From: Porphyrobacter sp. UBA7686
GTDB taxonomy: Bacteria > Pseudomonadota > Alphaproteobacteria > Sphingomonadales > Sphingomonadaceae
Direction: 5' to 3'
Assembly: GCA_002482865.1 (NCBI GenBank)
Contig: DLGU01000163.1
Location: 52,119-59,235 of the forward strand
Length of the DNA stretch: 7,117 nucleotides
In this document: one piece after another, positions 1 to 7,113 of the stretch
Position numbering within the stretch: position 1 is the stretch's first letter
Layout: the number at the start of each line of letters is the position of its first letter
The notes under the pieces: generated by a model
What the model was told of the DNA's origin: nothing
Databases searched by the model: none
Seen by the model: only the letters and a program-made list of their open reading frames with translations
Position numbers and translations under genes: made by a program

Positions 1-1634
1 ACGGCCACCACATACTTGTCAGTGCCGCGGGCAAAGATGGTGTTGAACCACGCTTGGGCCTTTGCCATAGCTTCGGCCCCGCGAGGCCAAGCGCGTTGCA
101 GGCGACTTGGGTGCTCGTCGGCGCCGTGCTGCTTCTGCCGCAACAGCGTCGCCGTCAACGCCGGGCTGAGGATCAAGGCGACCAGCGCCGAGAGCACCAT
201 CGCCGATACGATCGTGATCGAAAACTGGCGATAGATCACCCCCGTCGACCCGCCGAAGAACGCCATGGGCAGAAACACCGCGGACAGCACGACCGCAATG
301 GCGACCAGCGCCACCTGAATCTCGCCCATCGACTGGATCGTCGCTTCCTTGGGCGTCATGTCGGGGTTCTCTTCGAGCAGGCGCTCGACATTCTCGACCA
401 CCACAATCGCATCATCGACCAGCAGGCCGATCGCCAGCACCAGCCCGAACAGCGTCAAGGTGTTGATCGAGAACCCAGCGACATAGAAGATCGCGAAGGT
501 GCCCAGCAGCACCACTGGCACCGCAATGGTAGGGATCAGGGTCGCGCGCCAGCTTTGCAGGAACACGAACATCACGAGCACCACAAGCAGGATCGCTTCG
601 ATCAGCGTCTGCACGACCTCGTCAATCGAGAGGCGAATGAAGGCCGTGGTGTCGTTGGCATAGGCGACATTGTAGCCCGGCGGAAAGCTCGGCTTGGCAT
701 CGGCGACGGCCTGTTTGACGAGATCGGCGGTGGCAAGCGCATCGGCGCCCGGCGCGAGCGAGATGGCAAGGCCCGCCCCTGGGTGCCCGTTGATCCGGCT
801 GGATGCCGAATAGTTTTCCGCGCCCAGCTCCACCCGTGCGACATCGCTAAGCCGCACGATCGCGCCGCTCTGTTCGGACTTGAGGATGATCGCCTTGAAT
901 TCGTCAACGGTACGCAAGCGCGACTGCGAGGTGACCGTGGCATTCAACTGGTTGCTGTCCGGTTGCGGCACCCCGCCGACTTCGCCGGCCGCGACCTCGG
1001 TGTTCTGGTTGCGGATAGCTGAGATGATGTCGCCCGGCATCAACCCGACCGACGCGAGCCGGTCCGGATCGAGCCAGACCCGCATCGCGTACGGCGATCC
1101 GAACACGTTGGTTTCCCCCACGCCCTCTATCCGCGAAAGTTCGTCCTGAAGGTTCGAAACGAGAAAATCGGACACGTCGATATTGGTGCTGCGGTCGGTC
1201 TCGTCATAGACGCCGACGATCATCAGGAAATCGGGGTTGGATTTGGTGACGCGCAGCCCCTGTTGCTGCACCTGTTGCGGCAAGCGGGCGAGCGCCTGTT
1301 GCACCTGGTTCTGCACCTGCACCTGAGCAATGTCGGGATCGGTTCCCTTCTCGAAGGTGGCGCTGATCGTCACCTGTCCGCGCGAGGTGGAGCTGGAATT
1401 GAAATAGAGCAGCCCATCGATCCCGGTCAGTTGCTGCTCGATGATCTGGGTGACGCTGTTTTCCAGCGTCTCTGCCGAGGCACCGGGGAAGGTCGCGCGG
1501 ATATTGACCTGTGGCGGGGCGACGTCGGGATATTGCTCGATCGGCAGCAGGGTGATCGATCCGATGCCTGCCAGCATCGTGATGATCGCCAAGACCCAGG
1601 CAAAGATCGGCCGTTCGATGAAAATGCGCGACAT
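1..1634 (-). CDS. RND efflux pump inner-membrane transporter, HAE-1/AcrB-like (C-terminal half outside window)
   Basis: Proton-driven inner-membrane subunit of a tripartite efflux pump that exports drugs, solvents or other amphiphiles through an adaptor and an outer-membrane channel. The frame is open from ATG 1634 to the left edge, giving 544 of the roughly 1,040 residues usual for the family. It opens with MSRIFIERPIFAWVL, the canonical HAE-1 N-terminus and TM1 (about residues 10-28). The YPDVAPPQV motif follows, then the first periplasmic porter half, then TM2-TM6 (about 335-500). TM4 carries GLLVDDAIVVVENVER, with the proton-relay aspartates falling at D407 and D408, the same numbers as in E. 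coli AcrB. FLPMAFFGG and the TM6 segment follow, and the visible part ends in the cytoplasmic stretch between the two halves. No frameshift or stop was seen in the stretches translated. It starts 9 nt after the adaptor stop, so the two are one operon. Substrate cannot be deduced. Family assignment is very sure; the exact orthologue (AcrB, MexB, TtgB) is not. Confidence 0.96.
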   Translation of the reverse strand, partial: MSRIFIERPIFAWVLAIITMLAGIGSITLLPIEQYPDVAPPQVNIRATFPGASAETLENSVTQIIEQQLTGIDGLLYFNSSSTSRGQVTISATFEKGTDPDIAQVQVQNQVQQALARLPQQVQQQGLRVTKSNPDFLMIVGVYDETDRSTNIDVSDFLVSNLQDELSRIEGVGETNVFGSPYAMRVWLDPDRLASVGLMPGDIISAIRNQNTEVAAGEVGGVPQPDSNQLNATVTSQSRLRTVDEFKAIILKSEQSGAIVRLSDVARVELGAENYSASSRINGHPGAGLAISLAPGADALATADLVKQAVADAKPSFPPGYNVAYANDTTAFIRLSIDEVVQTLIEAILLVVLVMFVFLQSWRATLIPTIAVPVVLLGTFAIFYVAGFSINTLTLFGLVLAIGLLVDDAIVVVENVERLLEENPDMTPKEATIQSMGEIQVALVAIAVVLSAVFLPMAFFGGSTGVIYRQFSITIVSAMVLSALVALILSPALTATLLRQKQHGADEHPSRLQRAWPRGAEAMAKAQAWFNTIFARGTDKYVVA

Positions 1635-1641
1635 GGCCGCG

Positions 1642-1645
1642 CCTC
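1642..1645 (-). promoter_or_regulatory. Ribosome binding site of the RND pump gene, overlapping the adaptor stop codon
   Basis: On the minus strand GAGG lies 7 nt before ATG 1634, and its first two bases are the last two of the adaptor stop codon TGA (1646-1644). This fixes the pump start and implies translational coupling of adaptor and pump, a usual way to keep their amounts matched. Confidence 0.65.
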
Positions 1646-2858
1646 AACCCTTCGTATCGGGCTTGGGGGCAGCGATCACCTGCGGCTTGCTCGCCGGAAC
1701 AGGGCGGATCGGCGCGCCCGGCCTGATCTTGGCGACGCCTTGTACGATCACCTTGTCGCCCGGTTTCAGTCCATCTGTCACCACCCAGTCAGAGCCAACC
1801 GTACGGTTCGCCTCGACCTTGCGTTCGGCGGCCTTATTGTCGGCATCGACAACAAACACGCTCGCCTCTCCGCGCGCATTGCGGGACACTGCCGCCTGCG
1901 GCACGAGGATCGCGCCCGTATCGATTGCTTGATCGAAACGCGCCCGCACGAACATTCCCGGCAGCAGCAATCCGTTCGGATTGGGGAAGCGTGCGCGCAG
2001 CGTCACCGTGCCCGTCTCCGGATTGACCATCACTTCGGAGAACTGGACGATCCCTTGCGGGCCATACTCGGTGCCGTCCTCAAGGATCAGGCGCACCGCC
2101 GTGCTGGCCGGAACGGCGCCGCCTTGCGCCAGCGACCGGCGCAGCGTGAGGAGATCGGCGCTCGATTGCTGGATATCGACAAACACCGGATCCACGCCCT
2201 GGATCACCACCAGCGGCTCGGCCTGATTGCCGGTGACCAGCGCGCCCACCGTGAACAGCGACCGGCCGATCCGGCCCGTGATCGGCGCGGGCACGCGGGT
2301 GAATTGCAGGTTGATATTGGCCGTCTGAAGCTGCGCGCGCGCTTGCTGCACCGATGCTGCTGCCTGGCGGGCGGCGGCCTGCGCATCAGTGTAGTCCTGC
2401 ATCGCTACCGCCTGCGCTTCGGCCAGCGGCTTCAACCGCTCGGCACGGACGCGGGTGGCTTCAGCATTGGCGAGAGCACTGTTGAGGTTGGCGTTCGCCT
2501 CCGCTGCGCCAGCGCGAAACAGGCGCGGGTCGATCTCGTACAGGGTCTGCCCCGCCTGTACCAAAGCCCCTTCGGTGAAGAACCGGCGGCGGATCAGCCC
2601 GCTGACCTGCGGCCGCACCTCGGACATTTCGAACGCCGTGACCCGTCCAGCCAGTTCGACCGCAACCGGCACGGAACTGGCCTTGACCACGACATAGCCG
2701 ACCTCGGGCACGGGCCGGTCGCGGCCTTTTTCGCCCGCATCACCCGAACAACCCGCCAGCGCCAGCGCGGCGAGCCCGGCGATAGCTAAACGGAAGATGT
2801 GCGGTGGTTTGGTCTGGGCAGGGAGAGAGATAAGAGTCTCGCAGAAAATTGGCCGCAT
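1644..2858 (-). CDS. RND efflux periplasmic adaptor (membrane fusion) lipoprotein, AcrA/MexA-like
   Basis: Adaptor that links the inner-membrane RND pump to an outer-membrane channel. The 404 residues are normal for the family. A hydrophobic segment ends in a lipobox LAGC at residues 34-37, so Cys37 should be lipidated and the protein anchored by lipid in the periplasm. The order of parts is typical: first lipoyl half-motif with VRPQVSGLIRRRFFTEGALV (about 81-100) and YEIDPRLF; an Ala/Gln-rich alpha-helical hairpin (about 115-185); second lipoyl half with FTRVPAPITGRIG (186-198); a beta-barrel with VNPETGTVTLRARFPNP (278-294) and LLPGMFVRARF (297-308); and a membrane-proximal domain ending near GVAKIRPG. 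The C-terminus is a Pro/Lys-rich tail. The start is forced: an in-frame TAG sits at 2877-2879 and no other start codon lies before the lipobox, yet no good Shine-Dalgarno is seen (AGGGG is 15 nt upstream) and the pre-hydrophobic stretch of about 20 residues is long. It is the first gene of the operon with the pump. Confidence 0.95.
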   Translation of the reverse strand: MRPIFCETLISLPAQTKPPHIFRLAIAGLAALALAGCSGDAGEKGRDRPVPEVGYVVVKASSVPVAVELAGRVTAFEMSEVRPQVSGLIRRRFFTEGALVQAGQTLYEIDPRLFRAGAAEANANLNSALANAEATRVRAERLKPLAEAQAVAMQDYTDAQAAARQAAASVQQARAQLQTANINLQFTRVPAPITGRIGRSLFTVGALVTGNQAEPLVVIQGVDPVFVDIQQSSADLLTLRRSLAQGGAVPASTAVRLILEDGTEYGPQGIVQFSEVMVNPETGTVTLRARFPNPNGLLLPGMFVRARFDQAIDTGAILVPQAAVSRNARGEASVFVVDADNKAAERKVEANRTVGSDWVVTDGLKPGDKVIVQGVAKIRPGAPIRPVPASKPQVIAAPKPDTKG

Positions 2859-2988
2859 GAGGGCAGGTGATGACCCCTAGCTACGGCATTGATCCATGGT
2901 AGGCTTTGGGTGCCGCGTGCGACCTGCCTTGTTTTTCCATCGCGTCACCACGAAGCTTCCTTGCACCTGAAACGTCCGGTGGCCAGCC

Positions 2989-3002
2989 TGCAAATATGCA
3001 AA
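2989..3002. repeat. Short direct repeat TGCAAA-TA-TGCAAA, candidate regulator site
   Basis: Two perfect TGCAAA copies separated by TA lie 131 nt or more upstream of the adaptor start. The 8-bp repeat period is shorter than one helical turn. The 12-mer TGCAAATATGCA inside it is also an inverted repeat of TGCA around AATA. It is the most AT-rich, ordered stretch in the gap, so it is a candidate operator or part of a promoter for the efflux operon. Function is inferred only from position. Confidence 0.25.
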
Positions 3003-3075
3003 CCTAGCGTTTTCTGCGACGAGCGGTTTGCTTTTGGCCCCCTGATCCCCGGTGAGCGCCTCATCCCGCCGCACT

Positions 3076-3097
3076 GCCGCTGTGGTCAGTGAGCGGC
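3076..3097 (-). terminator. Weak hairpin downstream of the kinase gene, possible terminator
   Basis: GCCGCT and AGCGGC form a 6-bp stem with a 10-nt loop, 16 nt beyond the kinase stop in its direction of transcription. No T-run follows the stem on the minus strand, so it does not meet the intrinsic terminator pattern and could equally be chance in GC-rich DNA. Confidence 0.2.
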
Positions 3098-3112
3098 GAA
3101 TGCGTTGAGCTC

Positions 3113-5236
3113 CTATTGGTCCAGAATTTTGCGAATGGTTTCGGCCAATTCTGTCCGGCGAAAGGGTTTGTTCAAGAAGCTGATTGGGTTTTGCAGGCGT
3201 CGTTCCCGCATCAGTGGGTCTTCACTATACCCTGATGCCAATAGCACCCTCAATCCCGGTTGTTGCTCCAGGGCGACTTCCACCAACTGCCTGCCGTTCA
3301 TCTCGCCGGGCATGACGACATCGGTGAAAAGCAGATCGAAGGGCGGGCTCTCGGCGATGATCTGCAAGGCTTCTGCGGCCGATCCTGCGGCAACTATGAT
3401 GTAGCCGAGCCGCTCCAGCAGGACGACAAGGCTCTGCCGAACCAAAACATCATCCTCGACCACAAGGATGCGCTCTGCCCGCCCCGTTGGGACTTGCTGC
3501 GCCTCGGGTTGAGCATGCTGGATCTCATCATCATCGGTTGCTGGGAAATAAAGACTGATAGTGGTGCCGTTCATGCGCTCCGAAGCGATCTCGGCAATCC
3601 CGTGCGACTGACGCACAAACCCCCACACCATCGAGAGGCCAAGGCCTGAGCCCTGGCCGACCTCCTTGGTGGTGAAGAAAGGTTCGAAGGCGCGCTCGAT
3701 ATCCTCGGGCGGCATCCCGCAGCCATCGTCCGCGACAGTGATCTTGACATAGCGGTCACCAACCCAGTCTTCTTGGCGCCGTGGATCGTCCGCACCGATG
3801 GTGGTGTTCGATGCCATGATGATGATTTTGCCGCCATTGGGCATGGCATCGCGGGCATTGATCACGAGGTTCAGAAGAGCATTCTCAAGCTGGCCCGGAT
3901 CAACCTCCACCGACCGGACATCGGGATCAGCGGTGAGCGATATCGTGATGTTTTCAGGAATGGTCCGGCGGATCAGCGCTTCGATGTCTGCGAACAATCC
4001 GCTGAGATGTAGCTTGGTGGGCGACAAGGTCTGAAGCCGCGCGAAGGAGAGCAATCTGCTCGTGAGCATAGCTCCGCGTTCTGCTGCCTGCATCGTGGTT
4101 TCCGCCAGCCAGCGCGAATCTGCGTCGGCCGCATGGATTTGCGCGAGCTCCTCAGCATTTCCGAGGATGATCGTAAGCAGATTGTTGAAATCATGCGCCA
4201 ACCCGCCAGTCAGCTGGCCCACAGCTTCCATCTTGTGTGCCTGACGCAGCTTCTTTTCCAGAGCATTGAATTCCGAAACATCGGTGGAGCTGCCGATAAT
4301 CCGGCTGGGCTTTCCTTCGGCATCATGCAGGATCATGGCGCGTTCGACCATGTCGACAACTTCGCCATCGGCGCAAACAAATCGGAATTTGCACAGCCAT
4401 GTCCCATGGCCGTTTGCGATGGCTGCTCGCAGGCTTTTGACCACCCGCTCGCGGTCGTCGGGGTGGACCCACTGCTCGCGGGCGTGCGGATCTGTCACGA
4501 AATCGCGCGGGTCGTAGCCGTACCTGTCGCGCAGCTTTTCGTTCCACCAGACTGTACCTTCGGCAAGGTCAATGTCGCAGACAAGATCATTGGTGGCGAG
4601 GCTGAGCAAGCGGAAGCGTTCCTCGCTCACGCGGAGCGCAGCGGCGCTGCGTTCAGTCTCTTCGGCAAGCGCAGCGCGCCTGATCTCCTGATCGCGGTGT
4701 TCCGTGAACAAACCGATGAAGGCCACGAAAGCAAAGTAGCTGATCGTGTAGGACAAGACGGTGGCAATGCCGACCGCGTCCGTCAGATCGGCCATCATGA
4801 ACACGATCATGGGCGCCGGGCCGATGTTTACCAGAACCCCGATCCGGCTTTTGTAAAAGCCAAAATTGGTGAAGTGGTGGAACACAACCAACGGAAAGAA
4901 CCAGGCCATGTAAGGCAGGGTGCGGGACGTCTGATCGGTGGTGGCGTAGGCGATGATCGCCCCTGCATTGAGGTGCACGCAGTAGTAGACGGTGAGGCAT
5001 CCCGTGATCACACCGGTCGCCATCGCTGGCCGGATCGTCACTGCGACCAACAAGCAGCCGGTTACGACGGCCGCAATGCCCAGCACCCACGACTCTGCCC
5101 CGGATATGTTGCCCAGGCCGACGGCAACGACCGTTCCCAGCATTGCCCCGACAAATGCAATGATCAGCGATAATCTGACCGAGTTCTGCGCTTGCCTACG
5201 GCGGTAACTGAATCGGCTGATGTCGGTATCGTTCAT
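3113..5236 (-). CDS. Membrane-bound hybrid sensor histidine kinase (PAS, HisKA, HATPase, receiver)
   Basis: Signal-transducing kinase of 707 residues counted from ATG 5236. An N-terminal block of about six hydrophobic helices (roughly 21-40, 51-69, 71-96, 107-122, 132-149, 152-177) is followed by a helical linker and a PAS domain of the PAS_3 kind (about 205-325, with [10 protein letters not shown]). The H-box [15 protein letters not shown] places the phospho-accepting His at 348. The ATPase domain has the N-box [14 protein letters not shown] (Asn460), G1 DDGCGM (503-508), F-box FEPFFTTK (517-524) and G2 GQGSGLGLS (527-535). The receiver (about 589-707) has EDD at 594-596, phospho-acceptor Asp639 in [10 protein letters not shown] and Lys690 in NKPF. 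All key residues are present, so it should be active. ATG 5236 is preferred over ATG 5266: it has AAGG 10 nt upstream, and a likely -10 element lies just before 5266. No Hpt or output domain is present. The signal is unknown; the PAS lacks a LOV NCRFL motif, so it is not a flavin blue-light sensor of that type. Confidence 0.93.
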   Translation of the reverse strand: MNDTDISRFSYRRRQAQNSVRLSLIIAFVGAMLGTVVAVGLGNISGAESWVLGIAAVVTGCLLVAVTIRPAMATGVITGCLTVYYCVHLNAGAIIAYATTDQTSRTLPYMAWFFPLVVFHHFTNFGFYKSRIGVLVNIGPAPMIVFMMADLTDAVGIATVLSYTISYFAFVAFIGLFTEHRDQEIRRAALAEETERSAAALRVSEERFRLLSLATNDLVCDIDLAEGTVWWNEKLRDRYGYDPRDFVTDPHAREQWVHPDDRERVVKSLRAAIANGHGTWLCKFRFVCADGEVVDMVERAMILHDAEGKPSRIIGSSTDVSEFNALEKKLRQAHKMEAVGQLTGGLAHDFNNLLTIILGNAEELAQIHAADADSRWLAETTMQAAERGAMLTSRLLSFARLQTLSPTKLHLSGLFADIEALIRRTIPENITISLTADPDVRSVEVDPGQLENALLNLVINARDAMPNGGKIIIMASNTTIGADDPRRQEDWVGDRYVKITVADDGCGMPPEDIERAFEPFFTTKEVGQGSGLGLSMVWGFVRQSHGIAEIASERMNGTTISLYFPATDDDEIQHAQPEAQQVPTGRAERILVVEDDVLVRQSLVVLLERLGYIIVAAGSAAEALQIIAESPPFDLLFTDVVMPGEMNGRQLVEVALEQQPGLRVLLASGYSEDPLMRERRLQNPISFLNKPFRRTELAETIRKILDQ

Positions 5237-5270
5237 GCCGGGGCTGCCTTCAGGGAGATGCCGCATTCAT

Positions 5271-5279
5271 AGAATAGCA
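5271..5279 (-). promoter_or_regulatory. Candidate extended -10 promoter element for the hybrid kinase gene
   Basis: On the minus strand the sequence reads TGCTATTCT, matching the extended -10 pattern TG-n-TATnnT. No good -35 box is seen at 16-18 nt, which extended -10 promoters can tolerate. The expected transcription start, about 7 nt downstream, falls on the ATG at 5266, which supports translation starting at 5236 with a leader of roughly 30 nt. Confidence 0.35.
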
Positions 5280-5372
5280 CATTGGCTTAACATTTGCGTG
5301 CATCTCAGCGATTTTCGCCTGCCGTGCGGGTCACTGATTAGCATCATACGGCTCGGCTGATTTAACCCATTT

Positions 5373-5378
5373 AGGGGG
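5373..5378 (+). promoter_or_regulatory. Ribosome binding site AGGGGG of the LuxR-HTH/hydrolase gene
   Basis: AGGGGG ends 7 nt before ATG 5386. It is a strong purine-rich Shine-Dalgarno at correct spacing and fixes the start of the 575-residue protein. Confidence 0.75.
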
Positions 5379-5385
5379 ATATCGT

Positions 5386-7113
5386 ATGGCGGCGGGCAAG
5401 CCTATCGCTTGCACCGTTCTATCAGAGGGCGGCGACGCAGTGCATAAGGTCGATGTCATCCTTCCGGATCAATGCACGGGCGGCCCGGATGCAATTGGAT
5501 TTGATCACGGGTGGTGGCAGGTCCAGTTCGCACGGCTTGAAACGCAGAACGAAGAGTTCTGGTTCGAAACCTACAACGACAAGCGCTTCGGGCCGACAAT
5601 CGTCATTGTCGGTGACAGCTCGGCAATGTGCCGGATCATCTTCGATCCCGCATTGATAACCGATCCGCTTCCGGCAGGCAGCCTGTGCGTGCTGCGGCCA
5701 GACTGGGATCTGATCGAGGCACAATTGCGCGGCTTCGCCAAGGATTTTGGAATGTCGCCATCGGTCACCCGGCTGGTCGTCGCGTTGTTCCAGTCAGGCG
5801 ATGTCCGGGCAGCGGCGGTGCGCGCTGGGCTGGCTTACGAGACGGCACGCGAATATCTCGGCGCAGCGCGCCAGATGGTGGGCGCGACCAACCTTCAGAA
5901 CCTCATTACGCTGATCGGACTGGGCATCGCCCGGACCGGGAGCAAGGCGGAAGAAAGCGACGCTTTGCTCGCCTACGCCTTTGGCCTGTCCGAACGGCAG
6001 ACCCAGATTGCGGGCCTGATCGCCAATGGCGCCGCGCGGCAGGAGGTGGCGCGCACACTGATGGTATCCGAAGCCTTGGTGAAGAAAGAACTGGCGCATA
6101 TCTTCGCCGCTGTCGATGTCACCAATGCGGCTGCCCTGGCGCGCACGATGGTGGAGTTCCGGCTGCTTGCGATTGCGACCACCCTGCATGACGGGCATGA
6201 CCCTTTTCCTGAGGCGGTTCACCACGTTCTCACCCTAAGCGCGCGCGATGGACGGGTGATCGTGGCGAGCGACTACGGCCCGCGCTCGGGCGAGCCGCTG
6301 CTGGTGCTGCATTCCAGCATGACCAATCGCCCGGTCAATCGCGCGCTGGTCGAGGCGCTGCAAAACAATGGCTATCGGCCGATCGCGATCGACCGGCCTG
6401 GCTTTGGCGGAACGGATGCAGCTCCAGAGGAATGCCGAGGGGACGACTATTTCAACCTCGCCGCACGCGATATCGTCGATGCCTGCGAAGCCAAGGGCTG
6501 GGCGCGCATCAAGTTGGTCTCGCGAGGGGCGGCGCAGATCATCGTCGCACTTCAACGGCAATGCCCCGAATTGATCGCAGCGGCCGTGATCATGAATCCC
6601 GATCCCGATGCCCGGTCGAGCTCCAAGCGAAGCGGATTTCTGGCTGCGATGAAGCGCAACTTCGTGCGGCGGCCATGGGCGGCCGGTCTGATGTCGCGCT
6701 GGGCTGTGCAATCGCTGACCTTCGCCCGGGTGCGCGACAACGTGCTGCGCTCGGCCGCGGGCTGTCCGACCGATGAAAAGATCATGGCTGATCCCTTGCA
6801 CATGCAAGACTATTATCGGGGCGTCACGGCCTTTCGCGAAGGCAAGCTCGACGGTTTCGTACGTGAACAGACGGCGCTTGCGACGGTGGGCATGCCGCAG
6901 CCGCTGCGCGGGACCCACCGGCTGACGCTGCTGGTGGGCGATCAGGACAGCATCCACGATCCGCATGAAACAATGCGATATTGGCGCAAGGCTTTACCCG
7001 ATGCACACATCGCAATGGTACAGGGTGCAGGGCGTTTCATGAGCTTCAGCCATCCATACTTGGCCGTAAAGGCACTCAGCCAGCAGTCAGCACTGCGGCA
7101 ACCGCCGGCTTAA
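5386..7113 (+). CDS. LuxR-type HTH regulator fused to an alpha/beta-hydrolase domain (tandem HTH, atypical catalytic triad)
   Basis: Probable DNA-binding regulator of 575 residues with a C-terminal hydrolase fold; cytoplasmic, with no signal peptide or membrane segment. Residues 1-115 look like a PAS-like front end ending in the IIFDP strand and the linker usual before LuxR HTHs. Residues about 121-180 (FGMSPSVTRLV onward) and 199-260 (FGLSERQTQIAGLIANGA onward) each match the GerE/LuxR HTH pattern, with recognition helices near 149-163 and 226-240. The hydrolase domain spans about 285-565: oxyanion-strand LLVLHSS (305-311), IDRPGFGGTD (335-344), nucleophile elbow LVSRG with Ser379, acid candidate Asp521 in VGDQD, and QGAGRF where the family normally has a GH; residue 550 is Arg. 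The first Gly of GxSxG is Leu377. The domain may therefore bind rather than cleave a ligand; His556, six residues on, could be an alternative base. It is transcribed divergently from the hybrid kinase and has a strong RBS. The domain calls are firm for the hydrolase and second HTH, less so for the first HTH. Target genes and ligand are unknown. Confidence 0.85.
   Translation: MAAGKPIACTVLSEGGDAVHKVDVILPDQCTGGPDAIGFDHGWWQVQFARLETQNEEFWFETYNDKRFGPTIVIVGDSSAMCRIIFDPALITDPLPAGSLCVLRPDWDLIEAQLRGFAKDFGMSPSVTRLVVALFQSGDVRAAAVRAGLAYETAREYLGAARQMVGATNLQNLITLIGLGIARTGSKAEESDALLAYAFGLSERQTQIAGLIANGAARQEVARTLMVSEALVKKELAHIFAAVDVTNAAALARTMVEFRLLAIATTLHDGHDPFPEAVHHVLTLSARDGRVIVASDYGPRSGEPLLVLHSSMTNRPVNRALVEALQNNGYRPIAIDRPGFGGTDAAPEECRGDDYFNLAARDIVDACEAKGWARIKLVSRGAAQIIVALQRQCPELIAAAVIMNPDPDARSSSKRSGFLAAMKRNFVRRPWAAGLMSRWAVQSLTFARVRDNVLRSAAGCPTDEKIMADPLHMQDYYRGVTAFREGKLDGFVREQTALATVGMPQPLRGTHRLTLLVGDQDSIHDPHETMRYWRKALPDAHIAMVQGAGRFMSFSHPYLAVKALSQQSALRQPPA

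Larger units (their letters stand above)
2859..3112. other. Intergenic region between kinase and efflux operon; expected efflux promoter region
   Basis: These 254 nt separate the kinase stop from the adaptor start, both read on the minus strand. The length argues for a separate promoter for the efflux operon, but I could not identify a convincing -35/-10 pair on the minus strand. Visible structure: a TGCAAA-TA-TGCAAA direct repeat (2989-3002), an 8-bp palindrome GAAGCTTC (2952-2959) and a 6-bp-stem inverted repeat (3076-3097). Short open frames on both strands (about 65 codons each) resemble no protein I know. No divergent regulator gene of the TetR or MarR kind, common beside such pumps, is present. 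Confidence 0.6.
5237..5385. promoter_or_regulatory. Divergent promoter region between the kinase and the LuxR-HTH/hydrolase gene
   Basis: The 149 nt lie between two divergent starts, so both promoters must be here unless transcription enters from elsewhere. For the kinase an extended -10 is visible (5271-5279, minus). For the plus-strand gene I found no convincing -35/-10 pair. Two similar AT-rich elements, TTAACATTT (5287-5295) and TTAACCCATTT (5362-5372), differ only by an inserted CC; they might be half-sites for a shared or autoregulatory protein, but could be chance. Confidence 0.5.

Noticed and set aside
54..1022. 322-codon plus-strand open frame opposite the pump gene
   Set aside because: The composition is Arg/His/Asp/Gln-rich and low in hydrophobic core residues, and it lies fully antisense to the conserved RND transporter.
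1204..1647. 147-codon minus-strand open frame over the start of the pump gene
   Set aside because: It is an out-of-frame shadow; the true pump frame starts at 1634 and is continuous to the window edge.
1263..2789. 508-codon open frame on the plus strand opposite the adaptor and pump genes
   Set aside because: The product is rich in Arg, His, Asp and Gly with no recognisable domain. It is the antisense reading of two clearly real efflux genes in GC-rich DNA, where such shadows are common.
2877..3074. 65-codon minus-strand open frame just upstream of, and in frame with, the adaptor gene
   Set aside because: It ends at TAG 18 nt before the adaptor start and has no ribosome binding site or recognisable motif. 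The shared frame looks like chance rather than a broken N-terminal extension.
2889..3092. 67-codon plus-strand open frame in the efflux promoter gap
   Set aside because: No Shine-Dalgarno and no family resemblance; it occupies expected regulatory DNA.
3660..3700. Possible separation of the kinase and receiver into two genes
   Set aside because: One uninterrupted frame runs from the membrane domain through the receiver; there is no stop or internal start with a ribosome binding site between them.
4133..5173. 346-codon plus-strand open frame opposite the kinase gene
   Set aside because: It is antisense to the membrane, PAS and H-box regions of the kinase; its translation shows no known motif.
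5306..5323. GCGATTTTCGC inverted repeat in the divergent promoter region
   Set aside because: The arms are only 4 bp with a 3-nt centre, expected often by chance; not strong enough to call an operator.
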